Shown here one piece after another: positions 43,357 through 52,730 of a stretch of DNA of 64,000 bases. The stretch is from Phytopseudomonas argentinensis (lineage in GTDB: Bacteria; Pseudomonadota; Gammaproteobacteria; Pseudomonadales; Pseudomonadaceae). Each line of letters starts with the position of its first letter. Position 1 is the stretch's first letter. The position numbers and the translations under genes were made by a program. The notes below the pieces were generated by a model. The model ran no database searches. It was not told the origin of the DNA and saw only the letters and a program-made list of their open reading frames with translations. Location: positions 496,001-560,000 of the forward strand of contig NZ_FORC01000004.1 in assembly GCF_900113905.1 (NCBI RefSeq), read 5' to 3'.

Positions 43357-44310
43357 TCAGAACGCGGGCGACTGGGCCTGGATGACCGCATCACGGGGCG
43401 AGGCGATCTCTACCGGCAGACCGTCATGGGCGGCGACCACTTCACGCACCACATCCCAGTCCAGGCTGTCGGCGCTGAGATCATTACGCCGTATCAGGGC
43501 ATTGACCACCTCGGTGTGGTGATCGACCACCGGGGCGTCCTCCTCGCCCAGCGGCGTATGGGCTTCCAGATACACCTTGCCACCGCTCACGCCGAACTTG
43601 TACGGCTCGTTGATGATACGCACCGGTGTGCCGACCGGCACCATGTCGGCCAGCTCGAGCACGTTGTTGTTGAGCATGCGAAAGCAGCCATGGCTCACCC
43701 GCATGCCGATGCCGAATTTCTTGTTCGAGCCGTGAATCAGGTAGCCCGGTACCGACAGCGTCATCTTGTAGGGGCCCAGCGGGTTGTCCGGGCCTGGCGG
43801 CACGTAACTCGGCAGCGGGTCGCCGTCGGCGGCGTGCTCGTCGCGAATCGACTGCGGCGGGTACCAGCCTGGGTTCGGCGTCTTGGCGGTGATACGTGCC
43901 TGGGTTACCGGCGAACTCCAGCCTTCGCGACCGATGCCCAGCGGATAGGTATGGACGACGTTCTCCCCTTTCGGGAAGTAGTACAGCCGGTATTCGGCGA
44001 GGTTGATCACGATGCCTTCACGCGGCCCGGGCGGCAGGATGAAGCGCGTCGGCAGCACGATATCGGTGCCCTCGCCCGGCAACCAGGCATCCACACCCGG
44101 GTTGGCGGCGACCATTTCCAGATAGCCCAGATCGTTCGCCGTACCGATATCGGCGAAGGTGTCCTCGTAGCGCGCCTTGATCACCTGGATCTCGCCGACG
44201 ATATCCTCGCCGGGCGGCGGCAGCGGCAATTCCAGTGCGGCGGCGGAGCCTGCCAGACAGACAGCACCCAACGACAGACAGCGGGCAAGAGCTGAAACGC
44301 GCGGCGACAT
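43357..44310 (-). CDS. L,D-transpeptidase (YkuD/ErfK family)
   Basis: Periplasmic peptidoglycan enzyme (317 aa) forming 3-3 crosslinks or attaching lipoprotein to murein. A signal peptide (1-25) precedes a LysM-like binding region (~42-90) and the YkuD domain, with the catalytic Cys209 in SHGCFRM and the HGS motif at ~193. Position next to oprI suits an OprI-anchoring enzyme, but substrate preference is not readable. ATG 44310 has AAGGG 7 nt upstream. Confidence 0.92.
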   Translation of the reverse strand: MSPRVSALARCLSLGAVCLAGSAAALELPLPPPGEDIVGEIQVIKARYEDTFADIGTANDLGYLEMVAANPGVDAWLPGEGTDIVLPTRFILPPGPREGIVINLAEYRLYYFPKGENVVHTYPLGIGREGWSSPVTQARITAKTPNPGWYPPQSIRDEHAADGDPLPSYVPPGPDNPLGPYKMTLSVPGYLIHGSNKKFGIGMRVSHGCFRMLNNNVLELADMVPVGTPVRIINEPYKFGVSGGKVYLEAHTPLGEEDAPVVDHHTEVVNALIRRNDLSADSLDWDVVREVVAAHDGLPVEIASPRDAVIQAQSPAF

Positions 44311-44368
44311 GCAGAAAACCCTTGAGGTGGTATGGAGGACTGGAGCTGATTGTATACCGTGGCGACCG

Positions 44369-44650
44369 TCAGCGCCCCGGCCAGGCGGGGCGATCACCGC
44401 GCCGCTGCGCCTCGAGCGTTGCCAGACAGGCGCGGCACAGGCGTCGATCCTGCAGCATGGGCCGCTCCAGATCACGCCACAGCGGCTGTGCGGGCAGCAG
44501 GCCTCCGCACAGGGTGCGGTCGGCATGGCCGCCAAGCTCCAGCTGACGAGCGACCAGATGCACCTTCACTTCACGGCAGGCGAACAGGTCCAGCTGCTCG
44601 TCCGGCTCGATCAGTTGGTAGGCATACAGAGACCAGACGGGTCGCAACAT
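44369..44650 (-). CDS. Small hypothetical protein
   Basis: A 93-residue protein with Cys-containing tail (LCRACLATLEAQ) and no clear family. TGGAG lies 7 nt upstream of ATG 44650. It stands between the L,D-transpeptidase and tesA on the same strand. Confidence 0.6.
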   Translation of the reverse strand: MLRPVWSLYAYQLIEPDEQLDLFACREVKVHLVARQLELGGHADRTLCGGLLPAQPLWRDLERPMLQDRRLCRACLATLEAQRRGDRPAWPGR

Positions 44651-44708
44651 GGGGGGCTCCAGAACGGGGGCGCCACATTAGCCGAAACACCGTCAGCGGA
44701 AAAGCCCG

Positions 44709-45314
44709 TTACAGCAATGGTTTCAAGGTCGGCCAGACATTCTCGAGCAGCTGCGGCTGGGCCGCCACGGCAGGATGCACGCCGTCATCCTGCATCAGGC
44801 TGGTAACGCCGCCCACGCCTTCCAGAAGAAAGGGCACCAGCGGCACATTCTTGTCCGCCGCCACGTCGTCGAACACCTTGGCGAACGCGGTGGTGTACCG
44901 CTCGCCGTAATTGGGTGGAATGCGCATGCCCAGCAGCAGCACCTTGGCACCGGCGTCGCGGGAGGCATCGATCATCGACGCAAGATTCTGTTGCAATTGG
45001 CCTGGCGGCAAACCACGCAGGCCGTCGTTGCCACCGAGCTCGACGATCACCAGTCGCGGCTTGTGCTCGGCGAGCAGCGCCGGCAGCCGCGCCGCACCGC
45101 CAGCACTGGTGTCGCCGCTGATCGAGGCGTTCACCAGCTGATGCTCGAAACCCTCCTGGCGCATGCGCTCGTCGAGCAGATGAACCCAGCCCTGCCGGGT
45201 ATCCATGCCAAAAGCGGCGCTGATACTATCGCCGACGACCAGCACGGTCCCCGCCTGCGCCATCTGCCCTATCAGCAGCAGGCCCAGAATGGCCCCCTTC
45301 ACTATCGCACGCAT
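44709..45314 (-). CDS. tesA: Acyl-CoA thioesterase / arylesterase TesA
   Basis: SGNH-hydrolase (201 aa) with a signal peptide (1-21, QMAQAG). The nucleophile Ser30 is in VVGDSIS, the GGND block is at ~94-97 and the catalytic Asp-x-x-His is DGVHP near 177-181. TesA proteins hydrolyse long-chain acyl-CoA and esters in the periplasm. GAGGA precedes ATG 45314. The divergent ABC gene begins only 10 nt away. Confidence 0.93.
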   Translation of the reverse strand: MRAIVKGAILGLLLIGQMAQAGTVLVVGDSISAAFGMDTRQGWVHLLDERMRQEGFEHQLVNASISGDTSAGGAARLPALLAEHKPRLVIVELGGNDGLRGLPPGQLQQNLASMIDASRDAGAKVLLLGMRIPPNYGERYTTAFAKVFDDVAADKNVPLVPFLLEGVGGVTSLMQDDGVHPAVAAQPQLLENVWPTLKPLL

Positions 45315-45324
45315 CGGATTCCTC

Positions 45325-46008
45325 ATGAGCTCAAGCATTCTGTCTGCGCAGAACCTTAACAAAGTGGTCTCCAGCGCGGAAGGCGAGTTGACCATCCTGC
45401 ATGATCTGTCGCTGGAGCTGGAAAAAGGTGGCAGCCTGGCCATCGTCGGCAGCTCGGGATCCGGTAAATCCACCCTACTCGGCCTGTTGGCCGGCCTCGA
45501 CCTGCCCAGCACCGGGCGCATCCTGCTGGCCGGCAACGACCTGGGCAGCCTGGATGAAGACGCGCGCGCCCGGGTGCGCGCCGAGCACGTGGGCTTCGTG
45601 TTCCAGTCGTTCCAGCTGCTCGACAGCCTCAATGCTCTGGAGAACGTCATGCTGCCCCTGGAACTCGAAGGCCGCAGCGATGCCCGCCAGCGTGCCAGCG
45701 AACTGCTCGAGCGCGTCGGCCTGGGCGCGCGCCTGAGCCACTCGCCACGCCAGCTTTCCGGTGGCGAACAACAGCGAGTGGCCATCGCCCGGGCCTTTGC
45801 CGCGGAGCCCGATGTGCTGTTCGCCGATGAGCCCACCGGCAACTTGGACACCCACACCGGCGAGCGCATCAGTGACCTGTTGTTCGAACTCAACCAGGAA
45901 CGGGGTACAACCCTGGTGCTGGTCACCCATGACGAGCGCCTTGCCGCGCGCTGCCAGCGCATCATCCGCCTGGAGGCCGGCCACCTGGTGGCGGCGGTGA
46001 ACGCCTGA
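45325..46008 (+). CDS. ybbA: ABC transporter ATP-binding protein YbbA
   Basis: LolD-like ATPase (227 aa): Walker A GSSGSGKST at 42-50, signature LSGGEQQRVAIARAFA, Walker B FADEPTGNLD. Pairs with the large permease that starts at its stop codon (TGATG). In enterobacteria the YbbAP pair lies next to tesA, as here. The transported or extracted molecule is not established. Confidence 0.93.
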   Translation: MSSSILSAQNLNKVVSSAEGELTILHDLSLELEKGGSLAIVGSSGSGKSTLLGLLAGLDLPSTGRILLAGNDLGSLDEDARARVRAEHVGFVFQSFQLLDSLNALENVMLPLELEGRSDARQRASELLERVGLGARLSHSPRQLSGGEQQRVAIARAFAAEPDVLFADEPTGNLDTHTGERISDLLFELNQERGTTLVLVTHDERLAARCQRIIRLEAGHLVAAVNA

Positions 46009-48512
46009 TGCGCACCCTGCCCTTTTTCGCCCTGCTGTCATTAGCGGGTCGCCAGCTGCTGCGCGATGCGCGCTCCGGCGAGCTGCGCGTGCTGTTCTTC
46101 GCCCTACTGATAGCGGTGGCCTCCAGCACCTCCATCGGCTATTTCGGTGCCCGGTTGAACGAGGGCATGAGTTTGCGCGCCACCGAATTTCTTGGCGCCG
46201 ACCTGATTCTCAGGGGTAGCGCCCCGGCCAGCCCCGAGCAGATCGAGGCCGGCACCGGGCGCGGGCTGCAGCACGCCCAGGTGGTCGAGTTTTCCAGCGT
46301 GATCGCCAGTGACGCCGGCATCCAGCTGGCCAGCGTCAAGGCCGCCGGCAACGGCTATCCGCTGCGCGGCCAGCTCAAGAGCGCCGCCGCGCCCTATGCC
46401 GAAGAAACCGTCAGCCCAGGGCCAGGGCCTGGCGAGGTGTGGGCGGAATCCCGGCTGCTGGTGGCGCTGGGCCTGAAAACCGGCGACCAGATCGAAGTCG
46501 GCGCCAAGAGGCTGCGCCTCACCCGGGTGCTGACCTACCTGCCGGACGAAGCCGGCGACTTCTACAGCCTGACGCCCCACGTGCTGATGCACCTCGACGA
46601 CCTGCCGGCCACCCGCGTGGTGCAGCCGGGCAGCCGGGTGCGTTACATCGAGCAATGGAACGGTCCCAGCGATGCCCTGGCCAGCTACCGGCAGGCCACC
46701 GAACCCGCCCTGGCGGCTCATCAGCGCTTCGATGATGCCCGTGACGGCAGCCGCCGCGTCGGCGGAGCCCTGGATCGCGCCGAGCGCTACCTGAGCCTCG
46801 CCAGCCTGGCCGCCGTGCTGCTGGCTGGCGTCGCGGTCGCCCTGTCGGCGGCGCGCTTCGCCAGCCGGCGCTTCGACGCCAGCGCACTGCTGCGCTGCCT
46901 GGGCCTTTCGCGGCGCCAGGCGCTAAGCCTGTTCGGCCTGCAACTGGCGATTCTTGGGGTGCTGGCCAGCCTTGTTGGTGCCGTGCTCGGCTGGCTTGCG
47001 CAACAGACGCTGTTTCACCTGCTGCAGGGCCTGCTGCCGGCACAGATTCCCCCTGGCGGCGTCTGGCCCGCCTTGGCCGGCATCGCCACCGGGTTGGTAG
47101 CGCTGGCCGGCTTCGCACTACCGCCGCTGGCGGCGCTGGGCCGCGTGCCACCGCTGCGCGTGCTGCGCCGCGACATGCTGCCAGTGCCGGCCAGCTCCTG
47201 GCTGGTCTACGGCACCGCCCTGCTCGCCCTGGGCCTGATCATGTGGCGCCTGAGCCTGGACTTGGTGCTGACCCTGGCCCTGCTCGGCGGCGGGCTGGTC
47301 ACCGCCCTGCTGCTGGGGGGCCTGTTACTGCTTGGCCTGCAGAGCCTGCGCCGCCTGCTGGCAGGTGCCACCTTGCCGTGGCGCCTGGGCCTTGGTCAGC
47401 TGCTGCGCCGCCCGCTCGCGGCGGCCGGGCAATCCCTGGCCTTCGGCCTGATTCTTCTGGCAATGGCGCTGATCGCCCTGCTGCGCGGCGAGCTGCTGGA
47501 CAACTGGCAGGAGCAGCTGCCGGCCGATGCGTCCAATCATTTCGCCCTCAACATTCTACCCGCCGAGCGCGCCGCTTTCGCTGAACGCCTGGCGCAGTTG
47601 TCCCCCCATCCCGCGCCGCTGTATCCCGTGGTGCCGGGGCGCCTGACCCAGGTCAACGGCGAGCCGGTTCGCCAGTACGTCACCGAGGATTCGCGTGGCG
47701 AGCGGGCGGTGCGCCGCGACCTGAGCCTGACCTGGAGCGCCGACCTGCCCGATGGCAACACCCTGACAGCCGGCCAGTGGTGGACGGATGATAAGCAGCA
47801 TGAACTGCCTGGTGTGTCGGTAGAGGACGAACTGGCGCAAAGCCTGCACCTCAAACTCGGCGACCGCCTGACCTTCAATGTCGGCGGCGTCAATCGCGAT
47901 GCCGTGGTAACCAACCTGCGCACGGTGGACTGGAACAACTTTCAGCCCAACTTCTTCATGATCTTCGAGCCCGGCACCCTCAAGGACCTGCCGGTCACCT
48001 ACCTGACCAGTTTCTACCTGCCGCCGCAGCACGAGCAGCAGCTGGTGGAACTGTCCCGCGCCTTCCCTGCGGTGTCGCTGTTGCAGGTCGAGGCGCTGCT
48101 CAACCAGCTGCGCAGCATCCTCGCCCAGGTCACCATCGCCATCGAGTTCGTGCTGCTGTTCGTGCTGGCCGCGGGCCTCGCCGTGCTGTTCGCCGGCCTG
48201 CAGTCGACGTTGGATGAGCGTATTCACCAAGGCGCCCTGCTGCGCGCCTTGGGCGCCGAACGCAAGCTGCTGGTGCAGGCCAGGCGCGCCGAGTTCGGCC
48301 TGCTGGGCGCCGCCAGTGGCCTGCTGGCCGCCTTGGGCTGCGAACTGGTCAGTTTCCTGATCTACCGCTACGCCTTTCAGATGGCATGGCAGCCCCATCC
48401 CTGGCTGCTGGTGCTGCCTCTGATCGGCGCGCTGCTGGTCGGCGTTGCCGGCGTGCTGGGTACCCGCCGCGCGCTCAACGCCAGCCCGCTCACCGTTCTG
48501 CGTGAGGGTTGA
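46008..48512 (+). CDS. ybbP: ABC transporter permease YbbP
   Basis: Large MacB/FtsX-type permease (834 aa) with about ten helices in three groups separated by two periplasmic domains: N-terminal helix, periplasmic domain ~45-255, helices ~260-500, second periplasmic domain ~510-690, and the last helices. It shares one nucleotide with ybbA. This family works by mechanotransmission rather than classical import. Confidence 0.92.
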   Translation: MRTLPFFALLSLAGRQLLRDARSGELRVLFFALLIAVASSTSIGYFGARLNEGMSLRATEFLGADLILRGSAPASPEQIEAGTGRGLQHAQVVEFSSVIASDAGIQLASVKAAGNGYPLRGQLKSAAAPYAEETVSPGPGPGEVWAESRLLVALGLKTGDQIEVGAKRLRLTRVLTYLPDEAGDFYSLTPHVLMHLDDLPATRVVQPGSRVRYIEQWNGPSDALASYRQATEPALAAHQRFDDARDGSRRVGGALDRAERYLSLASLAAVLLAGVAVALSAARFASRRFDASALLRCLGLSRRQALSLFGLQLAILGVLASLVGAVLGWLAQQTLFHLLQGLLPAQIPPGGVWPALAGIATGLVALAGFALPPLAALGRVPPLRVLRRDMLPVPASSWLVYGTALLALGLIMWRLSLDLVLTLALLGGGLVTALLLGGLLLLGLQSLRRLLAGATLPWRLGLGQLLRRPLAAAGQSLAFGLILLAMALIALLRGELLDNWQEQLPADASNHFALNILPAERAAFAERLAQLSPHPAPLYPVVPGRLTQVNGEPVRQYVTEDSRGERAVRRDLSLTWSADLPDGNTLTAGQWWTDDKQHELPGVSVEDELAQSLHLKLGDRLTFNVGGVNRDAVVTNLRTVDWNNFQPNFFMIFEPGTLKDLPVTYLTSFYLPPQHEQQLVELSRAFPAVSLLQVEALLNQLRSILAQVTIAIEFVLLFVLAAGLAVLFAGLQSTLDERIHQGALLRALGAERKLLVQARRAEFGLLGAASGLLAALGCELVSFLIYRYAFQMAWQPHPWLLVLPLIGALLVGVAGVLGTRRALNASPLTVLREG

Positions 48513-48545
48513 TAAACTGCGCGCCCACAATAGACCGAGCCGAGC

Positions 48546-49043
48546 ATGAGCCGATACCGCCCACCCCGCACCGCGGGTACGCCCCTGATCACCCCCCAAG
48601 GCGAGGCGCGCCTGCGCGCCGAACTGCACGAGCTCTGGCACGTGCGCCGGCCCGAGGTGACCCGTTCGGTCAGCGAGGCGGCGGCCCAGGGTGATCGCTC
48701 GGAGAACGCGGAGTACACCTACGGCAAGAAGATGCTGCGCGAGATCGACAGTCGCGTGCGCTTTCTGACCAAACGCCTGGAAAAGCTCAAGGTGGTCGAT
48801 ACTCGCCCCAGCGATCCAGACAAGGTGTACTTCGGTGCCTGGGTCACGGTGGAAGACGAAGACGGCGTCGAGGCGCGCTATCGCATCGTGGGCCCCGACG
48901 AACTCGACCTCAAGCTGAACCTGATCAGCATCGACTCACCCCTGGCCCGCGCCCTTGTCGGCAAGGGCCTGGATGCAGAAGTGCGGGTACAGACGCCAAC
49001 CGGCGACAAGTACTGGTACATCGTCGCCATCGACTATCCGTAA
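48546..49043 (+). CDS. greB: Transcription elongation factor GreB
   Basis: Stimulates RNA cleavage by backtracked RNA polymerase (165 aa). The N-terminal coiled coil carries the acidic tip (QGDRSENAEYTYGKKMLREID), with two acidic residues at Asp-Arg-Ser-Glu-Asn-Ala-Glu; the C-terminal FKBP-like domain follows (VYFGAWVTVEDEDG). The long basic N-terminal side and length favour GreB over GreA. Confidence 0.95.
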   Translation: MSRYRPPRTAGTPLITPQGEARLRAELHELWHVRRPEVTRSVSEAAAQGDRSENAEYTYGKKMLREIDSRVRFLTKRLEKLKVVDTRPSDPDKVYFGAWVTVEDEDGVEARYRIVGPDELDLKLNLISIDSPLARALVGKGLDAEVRVQTPTGDKYWYIVAIDYP

Positions 49044-49050
49044 ACAGGGT

Positions 49051-49350
49051 TCAGCGCAGGGTAATCAGCCCCTGCCGGGCAATGCGCGTCAGCTGGCCAA
49101 GCGCTTCGGCACCAGGGCGCTGCAGGACGGCGAAATCGAAGCTGTCATCGGCGAAGCGCTGCAGAGAGTCGCCCTGCTCGGCGAACTGCACGAGAAAGGC
49201 GCGTTGCCCCTCACGGCGAGAGGGCCAGCCATCGAGATAGCGCAATAACGTCGGCTGGTGAACGCCACCGAGCAGAATGCGCGGATTGCGGTGAACCAGT
49301 CGGCTAGTGATGGGAAGGATACGAAGGTGCGCAGCCTGGGAGCAGGTCAT
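49051..49350 (-). CDS. Hypothetical protein
   Basis: A 99-residue protein of no known family, starting MTCSQAAHLRILPITSRLVHRN. GGAG lies 10 nt upstream. Its C-terminal part (DDSFDFAVLQRPGAEALGQL) faintly recalls the later strands of a methyltransferase, but no AdoMet loop is present. Faces greB. Confidence 0.6.
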   Translation of the reverse strand: MTCSQAAHLRILPITSRLVHRNPRILLGGVHQPTLLRYLDGWPSRREGQRAFLVQFAEQGDSLQRFADDSFDFAVLQRPGAEALGQLTRIARQGLITLR

Positions 49351-49526
49351 GGTGTTTGTCTCCGCCTCGGAAATCCCGCTGGGCAGCGGTGAGAGGCAAC
49401 ACCGAACCAGCGCTTTAGCGGAATTTCGGGACTCGCTGAAGAATCCCTGAGGCGCCCCGCAAGTAGCTGTCTAAATCGGCGCAGATGACAATCCTAGAGA
49501 GTCGCCGATCAGCCTGTCAATAACCA

Positions 49527-49553
49527 GGAAAGCCCGCATGGGCGGGCTTTCGC
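49527..49553 (-). terminator. Candidate terminator of the DoxX gene
   Basis: GAAAGCCCGC (49528-49537) pairs with GCGGGCTTTC (49542-49551), loop ATGG; the T-tract on the minus strand is short. Confidence 0.65.
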
Positions 49554-49567
49554 AAGCGATGCAGCGC

Positions 49568-50002
49568 TTAGCCGGCGATGCGCTTGTCCAGCGATAGCCG
49601 CCCGGCACCCTCGATCAACAGGGCCAGCGTGGCGGCCAGCAGCGCCAGGGCGAACTCGTAGCCGTTGTCGGCCATGAAAAAGCCGTTACCGATATGCACC
49701 GAGAAGATCGCCACCAGCATGGTCACCGCCAACAGTGCTGCGGCAGGGCGCACCAGCAGACCGATGACCAGCGCCAGGCCGCCGAAGAATTCCGCGCTGC
49801 CGGCCATCAACGCCATCAGGTAGCCGGGCGCCAGACCGATGCTCTCCATCCACTGGGCCACGCCAGCCAGCCCGTAGCCGCCGAACCAGCCGAACAGTTT
49901 CTGCGAGCCGTGGGCCGCGAAGGTGATGCCGACCAGCACCCGCAGAACGGTCAGGCCAAAGCCGGCGCGCGTGGTTGCCAGGGATTTGATGAATGCGTTC
50001 AT
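49568..50002 (-). CDS. DoxX-family membrane protein
   Basis: Four-helix membrane protein (144 aa) with VLVGITFAAHGSQKLFGWFGG and AEFFGGLALVIGL, typical of DoxX/YphA. Members are often tied to oxidative stress; the exact role is unknown. Upstream an AT-rich region carries the small inverted repeat ATTTGA/TCAAAT at 50045-50059. Confidence 0.86.
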   Translation of the reverse strand: MNAFIKSLATTRAGFGLTVLRVLVGITFAAHGSQKLFGWFGGYGLAGVAQWMESIGLAPGYLMALMAGSAEFFGGLALVIGLLVRPAAALLAVTMLVAIFSVHIGNGFFMADNGYEFALALLAATLALLIEGAGRLSLDKRIAG

Positions 50003-50102
50003 GGAGCGTTTCCTTTACCGGATGAGTGAGATGGCGCCATATTAATTTGATTTTCAAATATGAAAACCGCATAAAATCGCTATAAACAATCGATTAAAAC
50101 GA

Positions 50103-51512
50103 TCATTTACGCATGCTCACTTTCTGCGCAGGCTCCAGTGAATAACGCTCACGCGCATAGGCTAGGTAGTACTTGTTGACGGCATTGACGTAGCTGACCA
50201 CCCCCATGCCGAGTTCTTCCATGGCTACGCGCTCGACCTGAAAGAACCACTGGTCCGGATTGAGACCGCGTCGCCGCGCCTCGGCACGCAGGCTCTGTAC
50301 CCGCTGCGGGCCAAGGTTATAGCCCGCCAGCACGAACGCCATGCGCTCGCGCTCGTTAAGCCGCGGGCTGTTGAAGAAGCCACGGCGGATCTTGGCGAGA
50401 TACTTGGCACTGGCCTGCACGTTGTTCTCGACCCTGGAAATGTCGTTGATGCCCACGCTACGCGCCGCCGCCGGCGTTATCTGCATCAACCCGGTCGCCC
50501 CGCTGCTGCCCCGTGCCGTGGGATTGAGCGTCGACTCCTTGAAGGCCAGAGCCGCCAGCGCCAGCCAGTCGAAGTCGTTTTGCTCGGCATAGCGCTGCAG
50601 CACCGGCCGCACGCGTTCCAGACGTTGGCGTTCGGCACGGCCCATGGGCGAATGCACCTTGTATAGGCGCCGGTAAACGCGCTGGAAGGCAGCATCCTGG
50701 TCGTCGGGTACCCGATAGCTCTCCAGGAAACGGTCGACACTGGCGCTCAGCAGCGGCGCATCGCGCCGCATGTACCAGCGCATATCGCCCTGATCGTCGA
50801 GCACCAGATGGCGGTCGATGCGCAGCTTGGGCATCACCTTGGCCCAACGCTCGGCGATGTGCAGCTCAACGGCGGTGAAGTCGAAAATTCCGGCCTGAAC
50901 CATTTCCAGCACGTCTTCGACCGCCAGGGTCGGATCCACCCATTCGACTACGATGGGCTGCAGCTTGCGTGCTACGAGCTTGCGATTGATCTCGTGCAGC
51001 GCGTCCTTGGCAATGCTCCCAGCCGGCAACGACAGGCTGCGCCCGGCCAGTTGCTCCAAGCGCTGATAACGGCGGTTGCCCTGGCGGGCGACGATCACCA
51101 CCGGTACGTCACGGCGTATTGCCTCACTGGCGAGCAGGTTACCGCCGCCCGGGTTACCAAGCAGCTCGCCGGGCGCCACAAGATCCCCCTCGCCGCGCTG
51201 CAGGGCGGCGAGCAATTGATCCTTGGCTTTGGGAATGATGCTGAGACGCAGGTTGCGGCCATCCCGGGCATTGCGATTGAGGTATTGCTCCAGGGCCCGC
51301 AGGCGCTGGTATTCGACGCCGATACTCTGCCCTTTGACTTCACCAGAGCTGTTACGGCTCTGGTTGACCAGCACTCGCAGCTCCCCACTGTTGCGAATGC
51401 CGGGCAGATCCCGCACCGCGGCGGGTTTGCTCACCTCCACCGGGCCGGCAATGCGCGCCACTGCCGGCAACGGCAGCGAAAGCAGCAGGCACAGGATAAA
51501 GAGGACGCGCAA
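50103..51512 (-). CDS. mltF: Membrane-bound lytic transglycosylase MltF-like
   Basis: Periplasmic two-domain lytic transglycosylase (469 aa). A signal peptide (1-19) precedes a solute-binding (SBP-bac-3-like) domain (~40-280) and an SLT domain with catalytic Glu (~324) in LAFKESTLNP, followed by GLMQITPAAARSVG. Cuts murein strands and the binding domain may sense ligands. No ATG fits: TTG 51512 is supported by GGAG 9 nt upstream. It lacks the lipobox of E. coli MltF. Confidence 0.88.
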   Translation of the reverse strand: MRVLFILCLLLSLPLPAVARIAGPVEVSKPAAVRDLPGIRNSGELRVLVNQSRNSSGEVKGQSIGVEYQRLRALEQYLNRNARDGRNLRLSIIPKAKDQLLAALQRGEGDLVAPGELLGNPGGGNLLASEAIRRDVPVVIVARQGNRRYQRLEQLAGRSLSLPAGSIAKDALHEINRKLVARKLQPIVVEWVDPTLAVEDVLEMVQAGIFDFTAVELHIAERWAKVMPKLRIDRHLVLDDQGDMRWYMRRDAPLLSASVDRFLESYRVPDDQDAAFQRVYRRLYKVHSPMGRAERQRLERVRPVLQRYAEQNDFDWLALAALAFKESTLNPTARGSSGATGLMQITPAAARSVGINDISRVENNVQASAKYLAKIRRGFFNSPRLNERERMAFVLAGYNLGPQRVQSLRAEARRRGLNPDQWFFQVERVAMEELGMGVVSYVNAVNKYYLAYARERYSLEPAQKVSMRK

Positions 51513-51719
51513 TATCGATGCTCCAATAGCGGAAGCCGGCTGACAGCCGGAGGCGGTGATTCACAAGTGGAGGGTCAAGCGTGGCATAGCCATCGTTCTG
51601 ACACCATCAGTTGCTTGTTTACTTCATGAATCAGCCACAAGTTTTTGTAATTTTTGCATTTTTATTCGCTACAACAAGCTCTGTTATGCTGCGCAACTCC
51701 AGTTTCACAGGGTCACACC

Positions 51720-52589
51720 ATGCAACTCATCGACATCGGCGTCAATCTGACCCATGCAAGCTTCGACGAGCAGCGCCCGGCATTGCTCGAACGCGCCTTT
51801 AGCGCAGGCGTTTGCCAGCTGGTGTTGACCGGCACCAGCCTGGCCGAAAGCGATCACGCCCTGAGCCTGTGCCAGCAATTGGACCCGCAGGGTGACCGAC
51901 TTTTCAGCACGGCCGGCGTGCACCCGCATGACGCCAGAAACTGGAACAGTGACGACACCCGGCGCCTGCGTGCCATCCTTGCCGAGCCCCCGGTGAAGGC
52001 AGTAGGCGAGTGTGGCCTGGACTTCAACCGCGACTTCTCACCACGCCCGCTGCAGGAAAAGGCCCTGGAAGAGCAGTTGAGCCTGGCGGCCGACCTGCAG
52101 TTGCCGGTGTTCCTGCACGAGCGCGATGCACACCCGCGCTTCGTGCAGATCCTGCGGGATTACCGTGATCGCCTGCCGGCAGCGGTGGTGCACTGTTTCA
52201 CCGGCGAGCAACGGGCATTGTTCGACTACCTGGATCTGGATCTGCATATCGGCATCACCGGCTGGATCTGCGATGAACGTCGTGGCGCGCACTTGCACCC
52301 ACTGGTCCGGGATATTCCGGCTGGCCGCTTGATGCTGGAAAGCGACGCGCCTTATCTACTGCCACGCACCTTGCGGCCAAAACCGAAGAACGGACGCAAC
52401 GAACCCGCTTTCCTACCGCACGTGCTGCGCGAGGTTGCCCTGCACCGCCAGGAGTCGCCGGAACAGGTGGCCAGGCAAAGCACTGCATGTGCCCGGGCAT
52501 TCTTTGACCTGCCGGCCATCGCCGAGCCGAGCGACGAGGACCAGGAAAATGCACGCGAGTCCTCAAGCCAGGCTGATCGACGCCGTTAA
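51720..52589 (+). CDS. tatD: TatD-family metal-dependent deoxyribonuclease
   Basis: TIM-barrel hydrolase (289 aa) with the TatD-proper start MQLIDIGVNLTH and metal-ligand blocks GECGLDFNRDF, VFLHERDAHPRF, VHCFTG and LESDAPYLLPR. The C-terminal ~25 residues are acidic/polar and not part of the fold. TatD proteins act as 3'-5' exonucleases in DNA repair. ATG 51720 gives the family N-terminus; the upstream in-frame start at 51654 is unlikely. Confidence 0.92.
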   Translation: MQLIDIGVNLTHASFDEQRPALLERAFSAGVCQLVLTGTSLAESDHALSLCQQLDPQGDRLFSTAGVHPHDARNWNSDDTRRLRAILAEPPVKAVGECGLDFNRDFSPRPLQEKALEEQLSLAADLQLPVFLHERDAHPRFVQILRDYRDRLPAAVVHCFTGEQRALFDYLDLDLHIGITGWICDERRGAHLHPLVRDIPAGRLMLESDAPYLLPRTLRPKPKNGRNEPAFLPHVLREVALHRQESPEQVARQSTACARAFFDLPAIAEPSDEDQENARESSSQADRRR

Positions 52590-52653
52590 CCTGTCTGCAA
52601 CCGCGCTGCTTCGGAGCCAGGGTAGCCAACTCGTCGACTGCCTTTGACTCATA

Positions 52654-52679
52654 TCAAGGGATGGTCACTTTGCCCGTGA
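52654..52679 (+). promoter_or_regulatory. Weak sigma-28-like promoter before the chemoreceptor
   Basis: TCAAGGGA (52654-52661) and GCCCGTGA (52672-52679) separated by 10 nt resemble a FliA site (TCAAG / GCCGATAA) with several mismatches and a spacer one short. Confidence 0.3.
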
Positions 52680-52730
52680 AAGAATAATGGCGCCTTGCCA
52701 GCATTCCATTCATGTCGAGAGCAAAAAAAC

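Noticed and set aside
49051..49350. Methyltransferase fragment
   Set aside because: Only a vague similarity in the C-terminal part; no AdoMet-binding glycine motif, so left as hypothetical.
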